From positions 1 to 20,591 of the IMG/VR virus record IMGVR_UViG_3300024348_000302: a stretch of 20,591 bases of DNA; one strand, written 5' to 3'. Shown here one piece after another: positions 1-5,537 of the stretch; positions within the stretch are counted from its first letter, which is position 1; each line of letters starts with the position of its first letter. The translations under genes were made by a program, and so were the position numbers. Source of the stretch: a virus. The notes beneath the pieces were generated by a model. The model saw nothing but the letters and a program-made list of their open reading frames with translations, had not been told where the DNA came from and did not search any database.

Positions 1-341
1 CCATCCACTGGACCTGCAGCCGGTTCAGGTAATGACTTTTCTAAATTTGCAGCCTGAGAAGTAGGGAGAACTTTATCAACAAGAGCTGCTAACTTTCCAG
101 GATCCTTTGGAGCTTCTCCACCTGCACCTCCACCCGCTTGTTTAAAAATGTTTTGAATTTGATCAGGTGTAAGTGCCACTTCTGATAGATACTTTTCATA
201 GCCTCTAATAAATCCCTCATCAATACGTTTCCAATGCGGTTTCATCTCGGGGGTAGAATATAAATCCTCAGAGATATATTTCTTAATACTTGAGTTTTGC
301 TCAATATTATCAAGAGAATTTATTAAAAGTCTAATATCCAT
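1..341 (-). CDS. Unrecognised late protein, N-terminal part only
   Basis: An open frame on the minus strand starts with ATG at 341-339 and is still open after 113 codons at the window edge, so the C-terminus is missing. The protein begins MDIRLLINSLDNIEQ, continues as a charged helical stretch (EMKPHWKRIDEGFIRGYEKY), and then has a Gly/Ala-rich linker (QAGGGAGGEAP) before a helix containing KLAALVDKVLP. I do not recognise a family or any catalytic motif. A TATAAATA box 22 bases upstream of the ATG suggests late expression, so a virion or assembly protein is a reasonable inference. The reading frame is well supported because it is long, has a sensible start and sits correctly behind a promoter. 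The function is unknown. Confidence 0.75.
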   Translation of the reverse strand, partial: MDIRLLINSLDNIEQNSSIKKYISEDLYSTPEMKPHWKRIDEGFIRGYEKYLSEVALTPDQIQNIFKQAGGGAGGEAPKDPGKLAALVDKVLPTSQAANLEKSLPEPAAGPVD

Positions 342-362
342 AATTGTGATCCAGTAATCCTT

Positions 363-370
363 TATTTATA
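363..370 (-). promoter_or_regulatory. T4-type late promoter (exact TATAAATA)
   Basis: On the minus strand positions 370 to 363 read TATAAATA, the exact T4 late-promoter box recognised by polymerase carrying the gp55 sigma factor. Transcription would start about 6 bases downstream, near 357, giving a leader of about 16 bases before the ATG at 341. The gene for gp55 lies in the same window (5429-4515). Confidence 0.75.
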
Positions 371-389
371 AAACGAACGCAGTTCGTTT
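371..389 (-). terminator. Hairpin with T-tract, likely intrinsic terminator
   Basis: AAACGAAC (371-378) pairs perfectly with GTTCGTTT (382-389) around a three-base loop. Read on the minus strand, the stem is followed directly by TTATAAATA, so its 3' side ends in a run of four T. This fits a weak rho-independent terminator for leftward transcripts, placed just ahead of the late promoter at 370-363. It could also be only an RNA-processing hairpin, since the T-run is short. Confidence 0.5.
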
Positions 390-413
390 GCTCTTTCGTT
401 ACACTCAGAGCAA
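388..413. other. Hairpin, 7-bp stem
   Basis: TTGCTCT (388-394) pairs with AGAGCAA (407-413) around a 12-base loop. It overlaps the neighbouring hairpin at 371-389 by two bases, so the two compete slightly or stack end to end. No T-tract follows on either strand. The role is unknown; it could be part of a tandem terminator or a structured RNA. Confidence 0.5.
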
Positions 414-462
414 TTGTTTCTTTCAAAGAAAGAATTAATATTATTCAGATCGTTCAGTCACA

Positions 463-483
463 CTTTGCCCTGACCGGGCAAAG
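463..483. other. Strong GC-rich hairpin, 8-bp stem
   Basis: CTTTGCCC (463-470) pairs perfectly with GGGCAAAG (476-483) around the loop TGACC. It is the strongest single stem in the non-coding stretch. Neither side has a long T-tract, so it is not a classic intrinsic terminator. It lies between the left operon's last stop (806) and the next late gene, and could end or protect the 3' end of the operon transcript. Confidence 0.55.
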
Positions 484-529
484 AAACATTATTCGAGTCG
501 AACATATGTCACTTAGCGTTACTGCATTA

Positions 530-582
530 CAGTGGCGGTTGGCCTGTACCACGAGCAGTGTCTTATTCCAGCGGCGGTTTGC
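530..582 (+). repeat. Imperfect 14-base direct repeat pair
   Basis: CAGTGGCGGTTGGC (530-543) recurs as CAGCGGCGGTTTGC (569-582), with 12 of 14 bases identical. The second copy supplies one arm of the 574-581/659-666 helix. The pair may mark duplication within the structured region, but two short copies are weak evidence. Confidence 0.4.
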
Positions 583-608
583 ATATATACGCTAACATAC
601 ATACAAAC
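577..608. other. Imperfect hairpin competing with a longer-range helix
   Basis: GTTTG (577-581) pairs with CAAAC (604-608), and the stem continues inward with further A-T pairs broken by two mismatches. The same GTTTG is also needed for the perfect 8-bp pairing of 574-581 with 659-666, so only one of the two can form at a time. Confidence 0.4.
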
Positions 609-805
609 GTAGGGTGTCTCTAACCCTTCATTTTGCCTAAATTCTTGTTTCAAATAACCAAACCGCGGCGAATTTGCGATCCTCGTCCTGTAAAGGATGG
701 TGGTTAAGTGCTTGCTTCAGCGGCAAGACTGCGGATTCCTGCGACCCTAGGTCCAGGTTTCTTCTGTTCGGCACACGATATTAGCCTGTGCGAGCTTAAA
801 CTGAA

Positions 806-1234
806 TTAAATTTTGGATTTAATGTGAGAGCCATGGACACGGACAGAAATTTGTCCGTTATAGTATTCATCGGATTCTAATACTTTGCGGTCGAATTGTT
901 CGCGGGCCTCAATGTAAGATGTTTCTGCTTTGCTTTTACAGTAGTGCAATATTTCTCTTGTGAAATTTTCTTTGCCAAATAACTCAACGTCTTTGTTAAG
1001 TTCTATATTTGAGCCATAATATTCTTGCCAGTCGCTGTTTATTTTGCTTCTGATCTTCTTTTTCTTCTTTGTGCCGTTCTTCAACTTTACAGTCTTGTAG
1101 GTCGTTTTACTAAATTTTGCTAACTTTTTGCCTATGTAGAGTCTGCCAGAAGTATTGCATGAGATAAGATAAACGAATCCCACACAATCTTCAGGCAGTT
1201 CTGTAACTATAGAACCTTTATGGTACCAAGTCAT
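806..1234 (-). CDS. GIY-YIG-like nuclease, free-standing
   Basis: This 142-aa protein carries the two signature strands of the GIY-YIG nuclease fold: GFVYLI (residues 19-24, the GIY strand) and LYIGKK (32-37, the YIG strand). They are separated by a short loop, as in homing and repair nucleases of this family. A Lys-rich stretch follows (about 48-64), then SDWQEYYGS (67-75) and a Glu-containing helix (IEAREQF, 108-114) that may supply the metal-binding acid. Similar small proteins are common in marine T4-like phages, where they are often annotated as Seg-like or homing endonucleases; whether they home or process DNA is unsettled. The gene is the last of the leftward operon, three bases after the H1-like gene and without a strong ribosome site, so it is probably translated by coupling. 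The structured non-coding region begins right after its stop. Confidence 0.65.
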   Translation of the reverse strand: MTWYHKGSIVTELPEDCVGFVYLISCNTSGRLYIGKKLAKFSKTTYKTVKLKNGTKKKKKIRSKINSDWQEYYGSNIELNKDVELFGKENFTREILHYCKSKAETSYIEAREQFDRKVLESDEYYNGQISVRVHGSHIKSKI

Positions 1235-1237
1235 TGA

Positions 1238-1435
1238 TTACTTTGCTGTCTTAGCTTCCTTGCGAGCATTCTTTTCTTCTGTGATCTCATTGCGTCTTGC
1301 TTTTACTAGCTTACTTAACTCTGCTAGAGCTTTGCGGCTGCGAGTTCCGGCTGCACTGTTGCCACCTGTGAATTTTGAATCTTCTGCTAAGAATGCTTCA
1401 AATTGATTTTTTAGTTGTTCTACTGTGTTTGACAT
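1238..1435 (-). CDS. Histone H1/Hc1-like small basic protein
   Basis: This 65-aa protein has an amphipathic N-terminal helix (VEQLKNQFEAFLAED), then GGNSAAGTRSRKALAELSKL (24-43) and a highly charged Lys/Arg/Glu C-terminus. The middle motif matches the 'GNKAA..R.R.....KL.K..RKE' pattern of the chlamydial histone-like Hc1 family, and similar short proteins occur in marine T4-like phages. By family it would bind DNA non-specifically or shape its packing; that role here is inference. A clear ribosome site (GAGGAAA) precedes the ATG at 1435-1433. The gene overlaps the 3' end of the preceding 95-aa gene by 38 bases and sits in the same operon as the gp46/47 nuclease, so it may act on phage or host DNA during replication and recombination. 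Confidence 0.7.
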   Translation of the reverse strand: MSNTVEQLKNQFEAFLAEDSKFTGGNSAAGTRSRKALAELSKLVKARRNEITEEKNARKEAKTAK

Positions 1436-1685
1436 TTTTCTTTTCCTCTTTTTTAAGTTTTCGTTCTAGCTTTATGTTTGCTAAGTTTTCTTTACATACT
1501 AATTGACTTTGTTTTTTCAATTGCTTGGCCAGCAATTCAACGTCTCGAAGATGTTTCCTACATATATACCCAGGAGTCCTGCCTGTAGTCCTTACAAAAA
1601 TCAAATTTTGATTATGTAGTTCTGCAAAGGCACTGACTAACTGTGAATATAAATCCTTATACTTGTTTATCTCTTCATTCAACAT
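1398..1685 (-). CDS. Small basic protein of unknown function
   Basis: I do not recognise this 95-aa protein. Its N-terminal half is predicted helical (EEINKYKDLYSQLVSAFAEL), then comes a basic segment with RTTGRTPGYICRKHL (32-46), and its last third is strongly Lys-rich (KLERKLKKEEKKNVKHS), which suggests nucleic-acid binding. It starts at 1685-1683, inside the end of gp46 (11-base overlap), and ends inside the H1-like gene (38-base overlap). No good ribosome site precedes it, which fits translational coupling to gp46. Overlap on both sides and the same strand argue that it is a real operon member rather than a chance frame. Confidence 0.65.
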   Translation of the reverse strand: MLNEEINKYKDLYSQLVSAFAELHNQNLIFVRTTGRTPGYICRKHLRDVELLAKQLKKQSQLVCKENLANIKLERKLKKEEKKNVKHSRTTKKSI

Positions 1686-3456
1686 AGTCTACATCGTTTG
1701 AGTAACTGGTAAAACCGTTCTCTTTAATAACTCGGAGTACGTTGTTTACCCTACCTACAAGTTCATCTTTGTGCGATATTAAGTATATATTCTTATTGCG
1801 CTCCCTGGCCATCTTTTTCAGGACAGCTAGGGCACTTTCTACTCCGGCTGCATCCATTCCAGCGTCTACAAGTTCGTCAATAAACAATAAATTAATACTC
1901 TGATACAATCCTTCCCATACATCACGGAAGGCAAAGCTCATACTTAGGATTAATCTGTTACGTTCTCCGCGACTCAGATTATCAAAATCGAGATCTTGTC
2001 CTAGTTGAGTAATCTCAACATTGAGGTCATTTTGAAAAACTACTCTATGCGGAAGTCCTAGCTTATCGATATAGTAGCTCAGGCGCTTGTTTAAATAACT
2101 CAAGTTTTGATCTATAATTTTCTTACGAATAAACGAGTCTTTGTTAGTCAACAACTTATGCAAGAACTCCTGGTGGTCTTTTAACTTATTCAATGTATTA
2201 ACTTCATTCCAGTTAATTTCTTGAATAGCGGTATGATTTAATTCTTCAATCTGTTCTTCGTAGGGATTGTGTTCATCAATTTTAGCAGTTAGACTCTTTT
2301 CTAACCCATCTAAATTGTTTTTATGACCCAATGCTTCAGCTTCTGTATCATAGAACGTCTGTGGCTTGTGCGGTAAATCACCAATGGCACTAACTTCTTC
2401 TACAATTTTACTAAGACTATTGCTAACTTTTTCAAAGTATTCAGCCGCTTCCAACAAATGCTTGTTGGCAGTAGCAGACATTTCTTCGTGTTTGTGGTCG
2501 TGTAGCTCTTGTTCGCAGGCATGACACTTTTTATCAGCTAGACTTTCAAGGTCTTTGCTGTACTTCTTAACAGTTTTTTCAGCTTGACCCAGAGCTGACT
2601 CTAGTGTAGCTTTTTGTTTGTTAAGATTTTTAATTTTAAGATCGTTCTCAGCCCAAGTCTTTACCTGTAAATGTGCCGCAAGTTCAAACTCAATGTCAAC
2701 ATTCTCGAGCCGCATCATAGCACGACCCAAGTTTTCAATGTCTGTTTCTTTTTTACTTGCCCATGCTGCACTTTTAATTTTTAAACTGTCAATACTTTTC
2801 TGTACATTACCGTTGGCAGTCTTAATTGCCTCAATTCTAACAGTTTCAATTTGAATAAAATCTTTGCTTTCTTTGATCTGCAATTTTAAGGCTTCTGCTT
2901 TTTCACTTAATAGTGTAATACCCAACAGTTGTTCAATGACTTCACGCTGTTCTGCTGCCTTCATAGACAGAAACGGTTCTGTATAAGTGTTAAGAGCTAC
3001 TAAATGTTTGAACATTGTATGAGTCATCTCTAACATCTGTTCAATGACTTTTTGCGTTTCTCTACTATCGCCCTGAGCTTCGTCTTCTTTTTCTTCTGCT
3101 TTTAATTCTTGATCATTAACATACAATTTAAGAATATTAGGTTTGCGGCCCCGCTCGATGCGGTAATTAACGCCGTTCTTTTCAAACTCAACTGTAACCA
3201 ACATTGCCTTGCCGTTAGTTTTGTTGATTAGATTCTCTTTTTTGATGTTAGTAAGTGCTTGTCCGTACAGCGCATACGACAATGCATTGATCATTGTAGT
3301 CTTACCTGTACCATTGCGTGACCCTGTATCATCTCCACCTAGGTCTAGGTTAGATCCAAGCACCAGCGTGAGGTGCTCTTTGTCAAAGTCTACAGCTTGA
3401 GTTTGATTTCCTACTGACAGGAAATTTTTTACAGTTATATTGCGGAGTTTAAACAT
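1675..3456 (-). CDS. gp46: Recombination endonuclease ATPase subunit gp46 (Rad50/SbcC-like)
   Basis: This 593-aa SMC-type ATPase would pair with gp47 to resect DNA ends for recombination-dependent replication and repair and, in T4, to help degrade host DNA. All key elements are visible: Walker A GSRNGTGKTT (45-54), a long coiled-coil arm, a zinc hook C311-H-A-C314, the second coiled coil, the ABC signature LSRGE (494-498), Walker B LLFIDE (523-528) and the switch histidine in LISHKDE (H562). Length is close to T4 gp46 (about 560 aa). Its ATG (3456-3454) overlaps the gp47 stop by one base (TAATG), so the two subunits are translationally coupled. A His-rich patch (HDHKHEE, 319-325) directly follows the hook cysteines. 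Identification is very secure. Confidence 0.97.
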   Translation of the reverse strand: MFKLRNITVKNFLSVGNQTQAVDFDKEHLTLVLGSNLDLGGDDTGSRNGTGKTTMINALSYALYGQALTNIKKENLINKTNGKAMLVTVEFEKNGVNYRIERGRKPNILKLYVNDQELKAEEKEDEAQGDSRETQKVIEQMLEMTHTMFKHLVALNTYTEPFLSMKAAEQREVIEQLLGITLLSEKAEALKLQIKESKDFIQIETVRIEAIKTANGNVQKSIDSLKIKSAAWASKKETDIENLGRAMMRLENVDIEFELAAHLQVKTWAENDLKIKNLNKQKATLESALGQAEKTVKKYSKDLESLADKKCHACEQELHDHKHEEMSATANKHLLEAAEYFEKVSNSLSKIVEEVSAIGDLPHKPQTFYDTEAEALGHKNNLDGLEKSLTAKIDEHNPYEEQIEELNHTAIQEINWNEVNTLNKLKDHQEFLHKLLTNKDSFIRKKIIDQNLSYLNKRLSYYIDKLGLPHRVVFQNDLNVEITQLGQDLDFDNLSRGERNRLILSMSFAFRDVWEGLYQSINLLFIDELVDAGMDAAGVESALAVLKKMARERNKNIYLISHKDELVGRVNNVLRVIKENGFTSYSNDVDYVE

Positions 3457-4469
3457 TATAGATTGTTATAGATATCAAGTAAAATCTTCTTATCAAACTG
3501 TTCAGATTCGATATTAATTAATTGTTCGGATACAATTTGATCAACACTTTCAAATTGTTGATCTGGGTTGTCGTCAATTGTACCATCTAAGTTGGTTTTA
3601 TCTTGTATAAGACTAATTTCTCGAATGTCGTGCTCTTTAGTAAACGTTTCTTTAATGAAGTTTGCTTCTTCATAGCTAATATCGATGTCGAGATTAACTT
3701 TAAAGTGCATCTTAGACTTCATGATCTCGTCTTTGCGGTCTAATAGTTCGCTTAGTTTAATGTGCCTAAACTTGGGACAGTCTTCCCAGTTACGATATTC
3801 TGGTACTCCGCCCCATTCAAGGATCATCATACCTCGTTCGTCATCCCACGTATCTGCAAAGTTATGTGGAAACGCATTACCTATGTAATGTACATTGCCT
3901 TGGCTTTGTCTTTTATGGAAGTGACCACTAAAAACATATTCAGGTTTGCCAAAGTCTTCTGCTCTGAGCTCACCATGATCAGGCATCTGCACCATAGCAT
4001 TCATATAGAACAATGGCAGTTCAAAGTGACCAAATACATATTTGCTAGTCAGCTGTTTCATAGCCTTCCACTCGTCGCCAACTAACCACGGTACAAGGGT
4101 AACATCACTTAGAGTAGTGACAGAGTCTACGACAGTCACGCCGGGTATATGGCGTCCGAACATACTACTATGAATGTCTCGCTTGTCCTTGTAGAACAAA
4201 TCGTGGTTACCTGGGAACCAATAGAACTGTTCAAAGGCAGCACCTAGCTTTTCTAAACAGCGCAAACTAGTATCTAATGTAATTAAATTGAGACTATTGC
4301 GGTTATGGCTCCAGTCTCCTAAAAAGATTGCTGTTTCGCAACCTTCTTTCTGGGCTTCTGCAATAAACCAGTCTACAAATTCTTCGCAATCTTTAAGATG
4401 TGTTCCTGAATTTGACTTCAGTCCAAAGTGTATGTCTGTAAAACACGCTACCTTTTTAAATAAGGGCAT
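3456..4469 (-). CDS. gp47: Recombination endonuclease nuclease subunit gp47 (Mre11/SbcD-like)
   Basis: This 337-aa calcineurin-like metallophosphoesterase is the nuclease partner of gp46. The metal-binding motifs appear in order: D12-I-H14, GDWSH (51-55), GNHD (87-90), GHFE (147-150) and GHFH (182-185). The C-terminal third is acidic and ends in FDKKILLDIYNNL, a region that in this family contacts the ATPase partner. Length equals that of T4 gp47 (about 339 aa). A strong ribosome site, TAGGAG, lies 8 bases before the ATG at 4469. A candidate sigma-70 promoter lies at 4490-4518, so the gp47-gp46 pair may be expressed separately from gp55 as well as by read-through. Confidence 0.97.
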   Translation of the reverse strand: MPLFKKVACFTDIHFGLKSNSGTHLKDCEEFVDWFIAEAQKEGCETAIFLGDWSHNRNSLNLITLDTSLRCLEKLGAAFEQFYWFPGNHDLFYKDKRDIHSSMFGRHIPGVTVVDSVTTLSDVTLVPWLVGDEWKAMKQLTSKYVFGHFELPLFYMNAMVQMPDHGELRAEDFGKPEYVFSGHFHKRQSQGNVHYIGNAFPHNFADTWDDERGMMILEWGGVPEYRNWEDCPKFRHIKLSELLDRKDEIMKSKMHFKVNLDIDISYEEANFIKETFTKEHDIREISLIQDKTNLDGTIDDNPDQQFESVDQIVSEQLINIESEQFDKKILLDIYNNL

Positions 4470-4489
4470 TAATAATTCTCCTAGCTACG

Positions 4490-4518
4490 AGTTTAACAGA
4501 CGTTTTGGATAAAGTCAA
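4490..4518 (-). promoter_or_regulatory. Candidate sigma-70 promoter for gp47-gp46
   Basis: On the minus strand TTGACT (4518-4513, 5 of 6 consensus bases) is followed after 17 bases by TAAACT (4495-4490, 4 of 6). The predicted start is near 4483, just upstream of the gp47 ribosome site and about 14 bases before its ATG. The -35 box overlaps the gp55 stop codon at 4517-4515. Confidence 0.45.
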
Positions 4519-5429
4519 GTTTCTGTTTCTTCGTTTTCTTCAACAAAATCGCCATCCTCACTTTTAGGCATACGGAAGTTTTTATACAACTCAGCTTGGC
4601 GAGCGGTTTCTACTGCGTACCCTTGTTGATTTTGTCTTGTAAGGCTAGGAGTTAATCCATGTGATTCTAGCATGTCATCACGTATGTTTTGATTTTTCTT
4701 TTCTATATTAAGAACCCGGGTAAAGCTGTTAGTTACTGCGGCTGTATAATAAGCAAATGGGTTTTCTGATTTACTTTCATCAAACTGTAATCCAATTTGA
4801 CTTAGCTGTAGAATAGCCTGTCCCCGCATTTCTTCAACATAGGTATAACCACGCCAGTTGCTACGCTGTGCATAGCGTTCGGACAATTTAATATACATCT
4901 TGCCCAAGTTTTCAGTGATACGTCCGTGATCTTTGCTGAACTTGCCAGTGTCTAACGGACCTTTCCAATGCGATTTTCCAACGCAGATTAATTCATCTTG
5001 ATCATTAAACTTCCAATGCTGATACGGGGGAAAGTTTACTTTCTCATGAGCATCAGCAGTTGTTTTAGTTGTCTTTTTGCGACCCGGTGCCAGTGGGATA
5101 TGATCAAATGTCATAATTCTAAATACAACATCTGGTTTAGCAATAGTTTTGTAGTCAGCTGTACATTCAATTAGTTTAACTTTCTTGTCGCCGCTGGCTC
5201 TAGCGGCTGCAAATTTAGCTAACCCTAATCTTTTAGCTTTGGCACGTTTAGCATCGGCAACAGTCCTAATGTTAATTTTATCCAAATTAGTTAGAATTAT
5301 GTCATGTTGCATAAACTCGGGTTGTTCATAACTTGAGAATGAACTCTTGCTACGATGAATTTCTGCTAATAAATCTCTGTTGTTTAGGTATTTTACTTTT
5401 CTTCCTGTGGGAATTAAACTTACGGTCAT
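4515..5429 (-). CDS. gp55: Late-transcription sigma factor gp55, enlarged form
   Basis: This 304-aa protein is the likely phage sigma factor that directs host RNA polymerase to late promoters. The sigma core lies in the C-terminal half: YAQRSNWRGYTYVEEM (186-201), then SKSENPFAYYTAAV (219-232) and FTRVLNIEKKNQ (236-247). These match T4 gp55, which has the same 'SKS.NPFA.FT......R..NKEKK' block (sigma region 2). T4 gp55 is only about 185 aa; here some 120 extra residues come first, with YLNNRDLLAEIHRSKSSF (14-31), a basic Ala/Lys segment (60-85) and VVFRIMTFDHIPLAPGRKK (101-119). Enlarged forms like this occur in marine T4-like phages. The acidic tail (EENEETET) may serve the sliding-clamp or gp33 contact, which is a guess. 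The gene opens the leftward operon behind a consensus sigma-70 promoter. Confidence 0.85.
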   Translation of the reverse strand: MTVSLIPTGRKVKYLNNRDLLAEIHRSKSSFSSYEQPEFMQHDIILTNLDKINIRTVADAKRAKAKRLGLAKFAAARASGDKKVKLIECTADYKTIAKPDVVFRIMTFDHIPLAPGRKKTTKTTADAHEKVNFPPYQHWKFNDQDELICVGKSHWKGPLDTGKFSKDHGRITENLGKMYIKLSERYAQRSNWRGYTYVEEMRGQAILQLSQIGLQFDESKSENPFAYYTAAVTNSFTRVLNIEKKNQNIRDDMLESHGLTPSLTRQNQQGYAVETARQAELYKNFRMPKSEDGDFVEENEETET

Positions 5430-5452
5430 TGTTATTATTATCCTTGTAAGAC

Positions 5453-5482
5453 ATTATAGCATTGTAGAAATGGTAATGTCAA
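5453..5482 (-). promoter_or_regulatory. Consensus sigma-70 promoter for the gp55 operon
   Basis: On the minus strand a perfect -35 box TTGACA (5482-5477) is separated by 18 bases from a perfect -10 box TATAAT (5458-5453), which is preceded by TGC (extended -10). The start would be near 5446, with ribosome site AAGGA at 5445-5441 and the gp55 ATG at 5429. This is the signature of a strong early phage promoter read by unmodified host polymerase. Confidence 0.8.
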
Positions 5483-5499
5483 CCATTATAAGAGCGTTT

Positions 5500-5507
5500 T
5501 ATTTATT
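5500..5507 (-). promoter_or_regulatory. Possible late promoter facing gp55
   Basis: Minus-strand AATAAATA (5507-5500) matches TATAAATA at 7 of 8 bases and is the same variant seen before gp25 and gp6. It lies upstream of the sigma-70 promoter and could let gp55 maintain its own expression late. In A+T-rich DNA an 8-base match can arise by chance. Confidence 0.3.
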
Positions 5508-5508
5508 G

Positions 5509-5516
5509 GTTAAATA
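5509..5516 (+). promoter_or_regulatory. Late promoter of the baseplate operon
   Basis: GTTAAATA (5509-5516) matches six of eight bases of TATAAATA and contains the TAAATA core used as the late motif in marine T4-like phages. The start would be near 5522, followed by GAGGAA (5525-5530) and the ATG at 5538, which is the right spacing for a short late leader. Confidence 0.5.
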
Positions 5517-5537
5517 CACTATACGAGGAATTATAGA

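Larger units (their letters stand above)
342..805. other. Structured non-coding region of unknown function
   Basis: No plausible gene fills these 464 bases in either direction. The left part holds the late promoter and the three hairpins listed separately. The part from about 500 to 800 is visibly richer in G and C than the flanking genes and contains more short stems: AGGGT/ACCCT (611-615 with 623-627, 7-base loop), CGTCCT/AGGATG closed by a GTAA tetraloop (684-689 with 694-699), CTTGC/GCAAG (711-715 with 723-727, 7-base loop), and GCACA/TGTGC (771-775 with 787-791). A perfect 8-bp longer-range helix joins GCGGTTTG (574-581) to CAAACCGC (659-666). It could be a structured RNA, worn-out tRNA-like sequence, or a DNA site for replication or packaging. 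I found no canonical tRNA. Confidence 0.6.

Noticed and set aside
534-545. GGCGGTTGGCCT, identical to a short piece of E. coli tmRNA
   Set aside because: None of the conserved tmRNA ends, tag reading frame or tRNA-like domain is present nearby; a 12-base match alone is most likely chance.
711-727. tRNA-like anticodon arm (CTTGC, 7-base loop TTCAGCG, GCAAG)
   Set aside because: The loop has T33 and a possible CAG anticodon, but position 37 is C, and I could not find a matching T-arm, D-arm or acceptor stem around it on either strand.
342-1234. Group I intron with GIY-YIG endonuclease
   Set aside because: No flanking exons of a split gene are visible; the left gene starts with its own promoter and the right operon ends normally. 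I could not identify a P7/P3 core by eye.
3762-4085. 107-aa plus-strand open frame within gp47
   Set aside because: Antisense to gp47 over its metal-binding motifs; no start signals.
5464-5491. Rightward sigma-70 promoter (TTGTAG ... TATAAG) before the tube-cap-like gene
   Set aside because: The -35 match is only three of six bases and the late box at 5509-5516 explains expression of a structural operon better.
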